NCBI GenBank assembly: GCA_017546725.1
Contig: JAFYRX010000023.1
Location: forward strand, 1 to 46,162
Length of the DNA stretch: 46,162 nucleotides
From: Alistipes sp.
Lineage (GTDB): Bacteria; Bacteroidota; Bacteroidia; Bacteroidales; Rikenellaceae
Direction of reading: 5' to 3'
Shown: positions 24,147 through 32,652 of the stretch, piece by piece
Layout: each line of letters opens with the position of its first letter
Position numbering within the stretch: position 1 is the first letter of the stretch
Notes under the pieces: generated by a model
The model's database searches: none
Told to the model about the DNA's origin: nothing
Seen by the model: only the letters and a program-made list of their open reading frames with translations
Position numbers and translations under genes: made by a program

Positions 24147-25760
24147 CTAAAACGGCACCTCGTCGATAATGGGACGTTGCTTATCGATATTTGTCGGACC
24201 TTGATTGAGGTCGAACTCGCCACCACCCATAGCAGAGCCTAATCCACCACTGATGGGAGCGGGCATATCGTCCATACCTCCATTCATACCGCTCTGTACC
24301 TCACGATAGCCTCCGCCCATATTGCCACCCATCGGGTCGGCTGCCGTAGAATTCTCGTCAGCATCTATATCGGCAAAGCGTGCCTGGTCCTTCAGGAATC
24401 GCAACTTGATGTCGCACACCGCACCATTACGGTGCTTGGCAAGGATAATCTCGGCCAAACCCGCTGTCGGCATACCGTTCTCATCCTGATTGATACCGTA
24501 ATATTCGGGACGGTGGATGAATGCTACAATATCGGCATCCTGCTCGATTGCTCCCGACTCACGCAAGTCGGAGAGTTGCGGGCGGCGCGAGCCACCACGA
24601 GTCTCCGTAGCACGGCTCAACTGCGACAGAGCGATGATAGGTACATTCAACTCCTTGGCTATGGCCTTCAACGTACGAGAGATGAATGCCACCTCCTGCT
24701 CACGGTTACCCTTCGAATCCTGGTTGGCGGTCATCAACTGCAAGTAGTCGATGATGATAATCTTTATATCGTTGTGAATCTTCAATCGGCGAGCCTTCGA
24801 ACGGAACTCAAAGACCGACAAGGCGGGCGTATCATCTACGTACAGAGGTGCCATACCCAACGGCTTGGTAGCGCTCTCCAAATGACGCCACTGCTCGGGG
24901 GTAAGGTGTCCCGACTTGATATCGTTACCCGAAAGACCTGTCTCGGCAACGATTAATCGCATCATAAGTTGCACGGCCGACATCTCGAGCGAGAAAAAGG
25001 CTACGGGCGACTCGTGGTCGATAGCCATATTGCGGGCCATTGACAACACAAAGGCGGTCTTACCCATTGAGGGACGTGCCGCAACGATGATAAGGTCACT
25101 CTGTTGCCAACCCAACGTCACACGGTCGATAGCCGTAAATCCCGACGGCACACCGACAAACTTGCTGGAGTTCTTGCTCGCATCCTCAATCTGATTCAAT
25201 GCCTGCTGCAAGATATCCTTGGCACTCTGCACCGAACGCTTGACGTGGCCCTCGGCAACCTTGAATATCTCGCTCTCAGCGTAGCCAATCAAATCGGTAA
25301 CATCCTGGTCCTCATCATAGGAGCGACGCTGAATCTCGGTAGCCGAGCGGATAAGTTCACGCTGAACATACTTCTGCGCAATGATTTTGGCGTGGAACTC
25401 GACGTTTGCCGCCGAACCCACCTTCTGCGTCAATTGTGCAAGATAGGTCGCACCACCCACCTTCTTCAACTCGCCGCGCACCTTCAATCGCTCGGTGACG
25501 GTATAGAGGTCGATGGGTTTCAATTCAGCCGAAAGCGACTCTATGGCACTATAAATCGTACGATGCTCCTCGGTATAGAAGGTCTCGGGACGCACATACT
25601 CCTGCACTGCGATGATACTATCACGCTCCAGCATCAACGCACCCAACACAGCCTCCTCCAACTCGACGGCCTGAGGCGGCACAACTCCCGATACGGGTGC
25701 TTCGGTCAATTTTTCATACGCGGCACGGTTAGCCGCTGACGGATTATAATTTTTTGCCAT
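24147..25760 (-). CDS. dnaB: replicative DNA helicase DnaB
   Basis: A 537-residue hexameric 5'-3' helicase that unwinds the replication fork. The N-terminal helical domain (about 25-130) is followed by the RecA-like motor. ARPSMGKTAF is Walker A (near 228-237), IIIIDYLQLM is Walker B and QLSRATETRGG follows. The last 64 residues (474-537) are a Gly/Met-rich, probably disordered tail ending in IDEVPF. That looks like the acidic Pro-Phe tip of SSB proteins and is absent from E. coli DnaB. It heads the minus-strand block with yifB. The promoter has both boxes, and a DnaA-box-like 9-mer lies at the predicted transcription start. Confidence 0.97.
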   Translation of the reverse strand: MAKNYNPSAANRAAYEKLTEAPVSGVVPPQAVELEEAVLGALMLERDSIIAVQEYVRPETFYTEEHRTIYSAIESLSAELKPIDLYTVTERLKVRGELKKVGGATYLAQLTQKVGSAANVEFHAKIIAQKYVQRELIRSATEIQRRSYDEDQDVTDLIGYAESEIFKVAEGHVKRSVQSAKDILQQALNQIEDASKNSSKFVGVPSGFTAIDRVTLGWQQSDLIIVAARPSMGKTAFVLSMARNMAIDHESPVAFFSLEMSAVQLMMRLIVAETGLSGNDIKSGHLTPEQWRHLESATKPLGMAPLYVDDTPALSVFEFRSKARRLKIHNDIKIIIIDYLQLMTANQDSKGNREQEVAFISRTLKAIAKELNVPIIALSQLSRATETRGGSRRPQLSDLRESGAIEQDADIVAFIHRPEYYGINQDENGMPTAGLAEIILAKHRNGAVCDIKLRFLKDQARFADIDADENSTAADPMGGNMGGGYREVQSGMNGGMDDMPAPISGGLGSAMGGGEFDLNQGPTNIDKQRPIIDEVPF

Positions 25761-25847
25761 AGATTTCTTGCTTTACAAACTGATTTTCAGATTATTGCCC
25801 CAGCAAAACAACTAATGCGGGCCATAATCCGATTCTCAACAGGACCA

Positions 25848-25856
25848 TTATCCACG
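25848..25856 (+). promoter_or_regulatory. DnaA-box-like sequence at the dnaB promoter
   Basis: TTATCCACG matches the DnaA box TTATCCACA at 8 of 9 positions. It covers the predicted dnaB transcription start (25853-25855), where bound DnaA could block or tune transcription. Only one copy was seen, so chance is not excluded. Confidence 0.35.
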
Positions 25857-25859
25857 ATT

Positions 25860-25890
25860 CAAATTTAGAAAATTTTAGCCAACCGACAAT
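25860..25890 (-). promoter_or_regulatory. dnaB promoter
   Basis: On the minus strand TAAATTTG (25867-25860) is an exact -7 box and ATTG (25890-25887) lies 19 nt upstream as the -33 box. The start is predicted near 25854, leaving a leader of about 93 nt before the ATG. Confidence 0.65.
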
Positions 25891-25969
25891 ACGTTTTCAT
25901 TAAAAATTATGAACATCGGCTTTTCGACAACGGTTAATAACTTTAGATTCGTTGAGCCTAACCCCTCTG

Positions 25970-26692
25970 CTATGGCTCCCGATGGAGACTTTTACGTGAT
26001 GTGGCCAGCACGGCAACACTCAAGCGGGCATCGGGTACGGCGTTCAAGATGGTCTGACCGAGCGACATTATGGTTGCACCCGAAGTGAATACATCATCGA
26101 CCAGGAGAATATGTTTTCCCTCCAACGCTGCAGGGCGTTTGACAGAGAAAATACCCTCAACATTCTCCCAACGCTCCGACCTTTGGCGCGTGGTTTGGCT
26201 ACGGTTATAGCGGTTGCGTTTAAGGCTACGCACATCGACCTTTACGCCCAACTCCTCGGCTATGCCGCGTGCCAGATACTCCGACTGGTTGTAGCCTCGG
26301 CGTATTTGTCGCCACCAATGCAACGGCACGGGAACTACAACATCGACATCATCGTACAATTCGCTCTGCCTGAGATAGCGGCCATACCATCGGCCCAACA
26401 TATAGGCCGTATGCCAAGCCCCCTCATATTTGAAACGGTGTATGGCCCGACGCCAGGGACTACCCTCGACATACCACAGAAATGCCGACGCACGCCAGAT
26501 GGGCAACAGGCCCCAAAAGCGTTGTGTCATAGGATTGTCCACCTCGTTCCACATCTCGGTCAGAGGTGCGGTGAGTTCACATAGCGTGCAGACCACACCA
26601 CCCTTGCCCGGCAACTCCTCGCCACAGATTGGGCAGATGCGGGGCATAAAGAGAGAGGCCACATCGTGCAGTATATCACTGAATATCGACAT
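25970..26692 (-). CDS. ComF family phosphoribosyltransferase-like protein
   Basis: A 240-residue protein. Four cysteines (20, 23, 35, 38) form a zinc knuckle, followed by a phosphoribosyltransferase domain with the PRPP loop ILLVDDVFTSGAT near residue 200 and the ComF block RGYNQSEYLARGIAEEL. ComF proteins take part in DNA uptake by competence systems, binding PriA in some bacteria. Here the start overlaps the end of priA by 17 bases, consistent with that link. Other competence genes are not visible, so DNA uptake is not shown. Full family length. Confidence 0.9.
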   Translation of the reverse strand: MSIFSDILHDVASLFMPRICPICGEELPGKGGVVCTLCELTAPLTEMWNEVDNPMTQRFWGLLPIWRASAFLWYVEGSPWRRAIHRFKYEGAWHTAYMLGRWYGRYLRQSELYDDVDVVVPVPLHWWRQIRRGYNQSEYLARGIAEELGVKVDVRSLKRNRYNRSQTTRQRSERWENVEGIFSVKRPAALEGKHILLVDDVFTSGATIMSLGQTILNAVPDARLSVAVLATSRKSLHREP

Positions 26693-28937
26693 CGATGGCT
26701 ACGCTAACGTGTTTATATTGTGGCTCGCGGCTCACCTCGTCCAACTCCTGACGCAGCAACTCTCTTGCACGGGCCATCGAGCGACCATTTTCAATTTTTA
26801 ATAGAATATGCACTATATATTGGCCGCGAATGCGGTCTATGGGCGGAGTCACAGGCCCTACGACACGCCCTCCGAAACGACGACGCAGACCATCGGTGAG
26901 CCTTACGGCACATTGACGCAGAATCTGCATATCCTCGTCACGCAACGCAAGGCGAATCAGGCGGCTGTAGGGTGGGTAGCCAAATGCATAACGCTCGGCA
27001 AGTTCGCTACGTGCCATAGCCTCATAATCACCCCTCAACACCCAGCCAATGACGGGGTTATCGACCTCCGAGGTCTGTATCACGACCACTCCTTCACGTT
27101 CGCGGCGACCTGCACGACCTGCCACCTGAGTCATAAGTTGGAAGGCTCGCTCCGAAGAGCGGAAGTCGGGCGAAAAGAGCAGATTGTCGGCATTGAGGAT
27201 TCCAACAACGGCCACACGACCAAAGTCGAAGCCCTTGGTTATCATCTGTGTGCCGACCAGGATATCGGTCTGGCCACTCTCAAATTCACCGATTATGCGG
27301 TTGTAGGCGCTCTCCGAGGTCGATGTGTCGCGGTCCAGACGTGCCACGCGGGCATCGGGGAAGAGTTTGGCTATGGCCTCCTCGATTTTCTCGGTACCGA
27401 AGCCCATAGGCTTCAGTTCTGCCGTCTTGCAATGGGGACAATTGTGAGCAACAGGGGCTGTATGACCGCAATAATGGCACTCCATACGCTCCGTTGTGCG
27501 GTGCCAGGTCAGCGTGACGTTACAATTGGGACAACGCATCGTCCAACCACATTGCTGACACGCAACGAAGGGCGAGAATCCTCGCCTGTTCTGGAACAGC
27601 ATCACCTGCTCACCAGCCGCCAGGGCATCGCCTATGGCATTTATGAGTGCAAGGTTGAAATGGCTCTTGCGTTCACCTCGCTTTACCGAACGCATAGTGT
27701 CGGAGAGGATTATGCGAGGCTCGCGTGCTCCACCATAACGCTCCAACAGAGTTGAATATCCATACTTGCCACTCTGGGCATTGGCATAACTCTCCAACGA
27801 GGGAGTAGCACTGCCGAGCAGGGTAAAGGCCCCATACATCGAGGCGAGCATTATGGCACAATCACGTCCCTGATAACGGGGTGCTGTGTCGCTCTGCTTG
27901 TAACTCTGGTCGTGCTCCTCATCGATGATGATGAGTTGCAGATGATGCATCGGCAAAAAGAGAGCCGAACGTGCGCCTATGATGAGTTCGCCACCACCGC
28001 TCTTAGCCAATCGCAGATAGGTTTCGGTGCGGCGACGATTAGTAAGTTTAGAATGGTAAGCCGTAACGCACGAGCCAAAAACACGCTCCATACGTTCGAT
28101 GAGTTGTGCCGTCAGTGCAATCTCGGGCACCAACATCAGCACATCACCCCCTGAGGCCAACGTGCGGGCAATCTGCGACATATAAATCTCGGTCTTGCCC
28201 GAGCCCGTAATACCTCGCAACAGATGCACAGCCTTGCCTGCATTGTGCGTAGCAGATATCTCATCGGCTACCTGCTGCTGTGCGGGAGTAAGCGTCGGAA
28301 GAATAAATTGCTGCACCGATGAGGGCATAATCTGTCGTTCACGCTCGGTGATTGTGATATATCCAGCCTTACGCAAGGCCGCCAAAATGGTGCTGTCGCA
28401 CTCGATTAATCGTCGCGGAATCTCGCCCCAATCATTCTTTTCTTCGGGCGCTGCTGTTGCTAATCTTAATAAAATCTCCTTGCGGCGAGGGGCACGGCGA
28501 CCTATGCGTTCACACTCTTGCTGCAGACGCTCCATATCACGCCACTCCTCTGTCAATGCTACAAAAGGCTCGGTACGGGGTTTGAAAATCTCTGCAGAAA
28601 ACTCCTCCTCGCTCTTGCCTTTGGGCTTGGCCATCGAGGGCAGGGCCATACGCATAACCTCGCCTATCGTACACATATAGTAGTCGGCCATCCACTCCCA
28701 CAGTCGCATCTGCGCCTTGTCGAGCAGTGGAGTATCATAGAGTCGAGCGCCTACGGGCTTGATACGCTTGGCCTTGGGTGGCTCATCGTGCAGACGCCAC
28801 ACTATGCCCGTATAGATATTTCGCGGACCGAACTGCACAGCCACAGCATCCCCCTCCTGCAACACCACCCCTTCGGGCAGGGCAAAGCAGTAGGCGGGTT
28901 GTGCCAGCGGCAGGACTATGTCAGCAAAGCGATTCAT
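26676..28937 (-). CDS. priA: primosomal replication restart helicase PriA
   Basis: A 753-residue 3'-5' helicase that reloads DnaB at stalled forks. It has an N-terminal fork-binding domain (1-105), Walker A GITGSGKTEIYMS, and DEEH in IIIDEEHDQSYKQ. A zinc-binding insertion has about eight cysteines (CQQCGWTMRCPNCN to CPHCK), and the helicase C-terminal domain includes TQMITKGFDF. I chose the ATG giving MNRFADIV, four codons inside a TTG-started reading, because a -7 box is nearby. It is divergent from the radical SAM gene and overlaps comF. Its partner dnaB lies about 900 bases beyond the end of priA. Confidence 0.96.
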   Translation of the reverse strand: MNRFADIVLPLAQPAYCFALPEGVVLQEGDAVAVQFGPRNIYTGIVWRLHDEPPKAKRIKPVGARLYDTPLLDKAQMRLWEWMADYYMCTIGEVMRMALPSMAKPKGKSEEEFSAEIFKPRTEPFVALTEEWRDMERLQQECERIGRRAPRRKEILLRLATAAPEEKNDWGEIPRRLIECDSTILAALRKAGYITITERERQIMPSSVQQFILPTLTPAQQQVADEISATHNAGKAVHLLRGITGSGKTEIYMSQIARTLASGGDVLMLVPEIALTAQLIERMERVFGSCVTAYHSKLTNRRRTETYLRLAKSGGGELIIGARSALFLPMHHLQLIIIDEEHDQSYKQSDTAPRYQGRDCAIMLASMYGAFTLLGSATPSLESYANAQSGKYGYSTLLERYGGAREPRIILSDTMRSVKRGERKSHFNLALINAIGDALAAGEQVMLFQNRRGFSPFVACQQCGWTMRCPNCNVTLTWHRTTERMECHYCGHTAPVAHNCPHCKTAELKPMGFGTEKIEEAIAKLFPDARVARLDRDTSTSESAYNRIIGEFESGQTDILVGTQMITKGFDFGRVAVVGILNADNLLFSPDFRSSERAFQLMTQVAGRAGRREREGVVVIQTSEVDNPVIGWVLRGDYEAMARSELAERYAFGYPPYSRLIRLALRDEDMQILRQCAVRLTDGLRRRFGGRVVGPVTPPIDRIRGQYIVHILLKIENGRSMARARELLRQELDEVSREPQYKHVSVAIDVDIQ

Positions 28938-28959
28938 CGTTTTGGGCAAATTATTTTTT

Positions 28960-28967
28960 CAAAGGTA
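28960..28967 (-). promoter_or_regulatory. -7 box of priA-comF
   Basis: TACCTTTG on the minus strand, 22 bases before the priA ATG. The start is predicted near 28954. No -33 box is clear. Confidence 0.55.
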
Positions 28968-29020
28968 CAAAATTTATGATAAAAGATAGTGCCGAAGCGG
29001 TTATTTCGAGCCAAATTCAC

Positions 29021-29028
29021 TACTTTTG
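29021..29028 (+). promoter_or_regulatory. -7 box of the radical SAM gene
   Basis: TACTTTTG lies 31 bases before the ATG at 29060 and is divergent from the priA promoter. Transcription is predicted from about 29034. Confidence 0.55.
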
Positions 29029-29059
29029 TCGTTGATAACGGACAAAACAATTATCAACT

Positions 29060-30046
29060 ATGCAATACCCTTGGGGCGATAACAGACGATTCTACTCCTA
29101 TGCCGCTTACTTCAAGCGCTTGTTCGGCCACCGAATGCAGAAGGTGACCGTCAATGCGGGTTTTACCTGCCCCAATCGTGACGGACTGCTATCGTTCGGC
29201 GGATGCACATTCTGCGACAATGCGGCCTTCACGCCTTCGTATTGCACCCCCGAAAAGAGCATCACACAACAGATTGACGAGGGTGTGGAGTTCCACCGTC
29301 GCCGCTACCGCGAGGCGCAACAATATCTTGCATATTTTCAGTCATACTCAAATACTTATGCCCCGCTTGACCGCTTGCGAGCCTGCTACGATGAGGCACT
29401 TGCTCACCCACAGGTTGCGGGCATTGTCATAGGTACTCGCCCCGACTGCGTCGATGCCGAGAAGTTGGACTACTTTGCCTCGCTGGCACGCGAGAAGTAT
29501 GTCAGCATAGAGTATGGCGTCGAGTCGTGCTATGATGCCACTCTGCAACGCATCAATCGTGGCCACGACTTTGCTGCTGCCCAGCGAGCCATCGCCCTTA
29601 CGGCCGAACGAGGCATACACTGCGGAGCACACTTTATCCTGGGCCTGCCAGGGGAGAGCGACGAGATGCTAATCGAGCAGACGGCGCTCATCAATGCTCT
29701 GCCCGTTGATACCGTAAAGTTCCATCAACTGCAACTCTTTCGTGGCACGCCGCTGGCAAGGGAGTATGATGAGCATCCCGAGAGATTCCGTTTCTGGAGC
29801 ATCGAGGAGTATCTGGACCTCTTTGTCGAGATTCTGCGACGTCTGCGTCCCAACCTTGTCGTGGAACGCTTTGCAGGCGAGGCTCCTCCGCGTTACCACC
29901 ACACCAAAGGCTGGGGTTTAATCCGCAACGAACAACTTTTGGCTATGCTCGATGAAAGATTAGAACAAAAAGGTGTACATCAAGGCGATATTTTTAATAT
30001 CTTTGCCGACGCAGAAACGCAAAACTGCAAAAACTCTGAAGATTAA
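29060..30046 (+). CDS. TIGR01212 (YhcC) family radical SAM protein
   Basis: A 328-residue radical SAM protein. Its three [4Fe-4S] cysteines are Cys37, Cys49 and Cys52, in the family-specific pattern GFTCPNRDG then GGCTFC, instead of the classic CxxxCxxC. Other core elements are the VIGTRPDC and IEYGVES strands and GAHFILGLPGESDEM. The reaction is unknown; the E. coli YhcC group resembles Elp3-like enzymes. The length is normal. The YitT gene follows by 34 bases and probably shares the transcript. Confidence 0.9.
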   Translation: MQYPWGDNRRFYSYAAYFKRLFGHRMQKVTVNAGFTCPNRDGLLSFGGCTFCDNAAFTPSYCTPEKSITQQIDEGVEFHRRRYREAQQYLAYFQSYSNTYAPLDRLRACYDEALAHPQVAGIVIGTRPDCVDAEKLDYFASLAREKYVSIEYGVESCYDATLQRINRGHDFAAAQRAIALTAERGIHCGAHFILGLPGESDEMLIEQTALINALPVDTVKFHQLQLFRGTPLAREYDEHPERFRFWSIEEYLDLFVEILRRLRPNLVVERFAGEAPPRYHHTKGWGLIRNEQLLAMLDERLEQKGVHQGDIFNIFADAETQNCKNSED

Positions 30047-30080
30047 CATTCAAAGAATAGTTTACAACTAACACGAGGTT

Positions 30081-30989
30081 ATGAATATTTCACTTTCGAA
30101 GTTTGCCATCGGTATCAAGGAGTATGTGATAATGACACTTGGTATGTTTATGTATGCTTTCGGTTGGGTTGCCTGTATCATCCCCGCAGGAGGTATGGGT
30201 GGAGGCGCAACAGGACTTTCGATGTTGCTCAATGCCGTTTTCCCCTCTCTTTCGATTGGTACATTTGTCTTTATCATCAATGCCTTATTGCTCATTATCG
30301 CAGGTTTTATCATCGGCTGGAACTTTGGCATCAAGACCATCTATTGCATAATCGTGCTATCCATAGCGATGGACGCGTGGGACTATATTCTGCCCCCGGG
30401 CATCCTGGTCGAATATACACAGAACATCGATTCGCATAATATCCTACTCGTAATCCTGGGTGCCATCATCGCAGGTTCGGGTGTTGCCGTAGGCTTTAGC
30501 CAGGGTGGTTCTACGGGTGGAACGGATATCGTAGCGATGATTATAAACAAGTACAAGACAATTAGTTACGGAAAGATAGTCATTTCGAGTGACTTCTTTA
30601 TCATCGGTTGTTCAATCTTTGTGGCGAGCGATATCGCTACGGGTATTGCTACCATCATCTACGGTTATATTATGATTGCCGTTTATGGTTATACCGTCGA
30701 TTTGATTCAGTCGGGTAGCCAGCAGTCGAGCCAGATATTTATCATTTCGCCCAAATATGAACTCATAGCCGATGCCATCAACAACGATGCTCACCGTGGC
30801 GTTACCGTTCTCGACGGCACAGGCTGGTACACCAAAAAGGAGACTAAAATCGTTATGGTCGTTTGCCGCAAACGCAACGCATCGTATATCCTCAAATTGG
30901 TACACTCGATTGACCCCAATGCCTTCATCACGATGGGCTCTGTAATGGGAGTTTACGGCCAGGGCTTCGAGGCCTTGAGCAAGATATAA
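30081..30989 (+). CDS. YitT family membrane protein
   Basis: A 302-residue protein with five or six N-terminal hydrophobic segments (about 15-210). The blocks IIPAGGMGGGATGLSMLL and AVGFSQGGSTGGTDIVAMII are the paired glycine-rich repeats of the YitT membrane domain. The C-terminal DUF2179 domain (about 220-298), with KKETKIVMVVCRK, is soluble. The function of the family is unknown, although it looks like a transporter with a regulatory tail. A strong terminator follows its stop by about 35 bases. Confidence 0.92.
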   Translation: MNISLSKFAIGIKEYVIMTLGMFMYAFGWVACIIPAGGMGGGATGLSMLLNAVFPSLSIGTFVFIINALLLIIAGFIIGWNFGIKTIYCIIVLSIAMDAWDYILPPGILVEYTQNIDSHNILLVILGAIIAGSGVAVGFSQGGSTGGTDIVAMIINKYKTISYGKIVISSDFFIIGCSIFVASDIATGIATIIYGYIMIAVYGYTVDLIQSGSQQSSQIFIISPKYELIADAINNDAHRGVTVLDGTGWYTKKETKIVMVVCRKRNASYILKLVHSIDPNAFITMGSVMGVYGQGFEALSKI

Positions 30990-31024
30990 TCGGGGGTAAT
31001 TTACTCTCCCTTTTTATAGAATTT

Positions 31025-31052
31025 ACGCAGCCGCACAAAGGCTGCGTTTTTT
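31025..31052 (+). terminator. Rho-independent terminator of the YitT gene
   Basis: ACGCAGCC (31025-31032) pairs with GGCTGCGT (31040-31047) around a 7-base loop. TTTTT follows. Confidence 0.9.
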
Positions 31053-31111
31053 GTTACACACCATTCAAGGAGGACAGTAACCTGGTTATATTATTATTGT
31101 GTTTATTAAAT

Positions 31112-31162
31112 TCCTCCTCTTGCGTTAGAGGAGGTGGCGCACCGAAGGTGTGACGGAGGAGT
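31112..31162. repeat. hairpin repeat unit A (intergenic)
   Basis: CCTCCTCT (31113-31120) and AGAGGAGG (31127-31134) form an 8-bp hairpin. A second small hairpin CACC-GAA-GGTG follows, then GACGGAGGAG. The whole looks like a dispersed intergenic repeat in Bacteroidales genomes with the pattern of a pyrimidine-rich stem, GTGGCGC and GGAGGAG. No gene is present. Confidence 0.65.
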
Positions 31163-31202
31163 CTGTCTATCTTTCAGGTTTCAACTTTAATCTTTTAACT
31201 CA

Positions 31203-31319
31203 AAAAGCACACTCCCTCCCCCTAACGGGGACTCCCTCTATCTTAGAGGGAGAATTTATTTTACTCAACCTTATTTTTCTACGTCACTCCACCGAGCCCA
31301 ACGGGCGAGGAATGGAGTC
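31203..31319. repeat. hairpin repeat units B and C (intergenic)
   Basis: Unit B contains CCCC-CTAAC-GGGG, then CTCCCTCT (31231-31238) pairing with AGAGGGAG (31244-31251). Unit C, about 31286-31319, has an outer ACTCCA...TGGAGT stem around GCCC-AAC-GGGC. Together with unit A these fill the non-coding gap between the YitT and peptidase terminators. They look like a decayed cluster of repeats and I see no gene in it. Confidence 0.55.
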
Positions 31320-31358
31320 TCTAATATATTTTGTATCTTTTATCTTTCATCTATTAAC

Positions 31359-31393
31359 AAAAAAAAAAACGCCGCATCCGAAAAGATGCGGCG
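31359..31393 (-). terminator. Rho-independent terminator of the C1 peptidase gene
   Basis: CGCCGCATC (31370-31378) pairs with GATGCGGCG (31385-31393). On the minus strand a run of eleven T follows (31369-31359). It lies 38 bases after the peptidase stop. Confidence 0.92.
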
Positions 31394-31430
31394 GGGGCCT
31401 TTAAAGGCTATCGAAACTTAATACTAAATG

Positions 31431-32612
31431 TTACTTCAAGCCAATTTTCTTCAAAATCTCCTTCGGTACAATGTTCTTGTTGACCATAATGTCCATAGTC
31501 TTGTACTCTACGAAAGGACGTGAGAAGTAGTAGAAGCCCTTGTAAGGACCGCTCTCACCCCAAGAGTTCTGCACCTTATAGAAGGGGTTACCAGCCTGGT
31601 CAGTAGCAGTACCTACGATAACCATACCGTGGTCGTCAGTTGTGAGGTAGTTGTCATAAGCCTCCTGACGCATCTCCTGAGTGATGGTCTTCTCCTTCAT
31701 CGGGCCCTCGAGGTTGTTAATCATAGCCTGCTTCTCAGCATCTGAAAGTTTACCCCAACGCTCTGCATCAGAACCGATTGTGTTCTTTGCAACCTCCTCG
31801 GGAATAACACCGATAGCCTTTGTGCGGCTGAAGCCCTTCTCGCTAACGTCAGTACCCCACGCTACGGGACGACCTGCTGCCAACGCTGCATCCAATACCT
31901 GCATCATCTCGCCCATAGGCACGTTGTACATTGAGTGCCACATCCAGTTGTCGGGCACCTCGAGGATGAATGTTGAGTAGAAGGGGTGGTGAGTATATGA
32001 AGAAAACTCGATATAGTCCTCCATCTTGATAGGCAAAGACTCGGCGAAAGACTTGGGAGTGTACTCCTTACCCTTATAGGTAAATGTCTCGGGACGCTTA
32101 CCGAAGTAAGTATCCAAAATGGCGTTCAAACCATCCTGCCATACGGGAGTAAGTTTACCGTTGCCGTTCTTGATGATGGCCTCAACATAAGCCTTCAACA
32201 CATCGTCAATCTCATTGAACTCGGGCAACTCTGTACCATAGTTCTGACCTGTATAAACCTCACGGGGAACGATGCCATACTTTGCAATCATCTCCGTTAC
32301 GTCGTGCGCAGCACCACCTACAGCAAAGTTCAAGTTGCCGTGCAAGCGAACATACTTAACAGCCTTGTCAAAGTAAGCGTGACGTACAACCCACATCTGT
32401 GAGAGTGTCATCTGCTCGCCACCTACTGCCATAATCTCCTCCTCGAGGTATGAGAGAGTAGAGAAGCACCAGCAAGTACCGCTACGATATTGATTTGTGA
32501 TGGGCACAAGTTTCTTCACCTCGTTATTGTCGGTGAACTTGAAACCCTCCTGAGCCGAGGCAGCGGCTGCGAATCCCAGCACGATGGCTGCCAAAACGAA
32601 AAGTTTTTTCAT
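31431..32612 (-). CDS. exported C1-family cysteine peptidase (PepC-like)
   Basis: A 393-residue papain-like peptidase resembling aminopeptidase C / bleomycin hydrolase. The N-terminus is a signal peptide (KKLFVLAAIVLGFAAAASA), so it acts in the periplasm or outside the cell, unlike the cytosolic family type. The catalytic residues are Gln41, Cys47 in SGTCWCF, His328 in DHGM and Asn349 in QNSWG. It is shorter than the 440-470-residue cytosolic PepC. Family members trim peptides from the N-terminus, and a nutrient-peptide role is likely. It has its own terminator and lies 40 bases after topA. Confidence 0.9.
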   Translation of the reverse strand: MKKLFVLAAIVLGFAAAASAQEGFKFTDNNEVKKLVPITNQYRSGTCWCFSTLSYLEEEIMAVGGEQMTLSQMWVVRHAYFDKAVKYVRLHGNLNFAVGGAAHDVTEMIAKYGIVPREVYTGQNYGTELPEFNEIDDVLKAYVEAIIKNGNGKLTPVWQDGLNAILDTYFGKRPETFTYKGKEYTPKSFAESLPIKMEDYIEFSSYTHHPFYSTFILEVPDNWMWHSMYNVPMGEMMQVLDAALAAGRPVAWGTDVSEKGFSRTKAIGVIPEEVAKNTIGSDAERWGKLSDAEKQAMINNLEGPMKEKTITQEMRQEAYDNYLTTDDHGMVIVGTATDQAGNPFYKVQNSWGESGPYKGFYYFSRPFVEYKTMDIMVNKNIVPKEILKKIGLK

Positions 32613-32652
32613 TGTTTTTGGGTTTTATTAAATTAGTATCTTATTTTTCTGT

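Noticed and set aside
31060-31358. A CRISPR array in the repeat-rich gap
   Set aside because: The hairpin units differ from each other and there is no regular repeat-spacer spacing and no cas gene.
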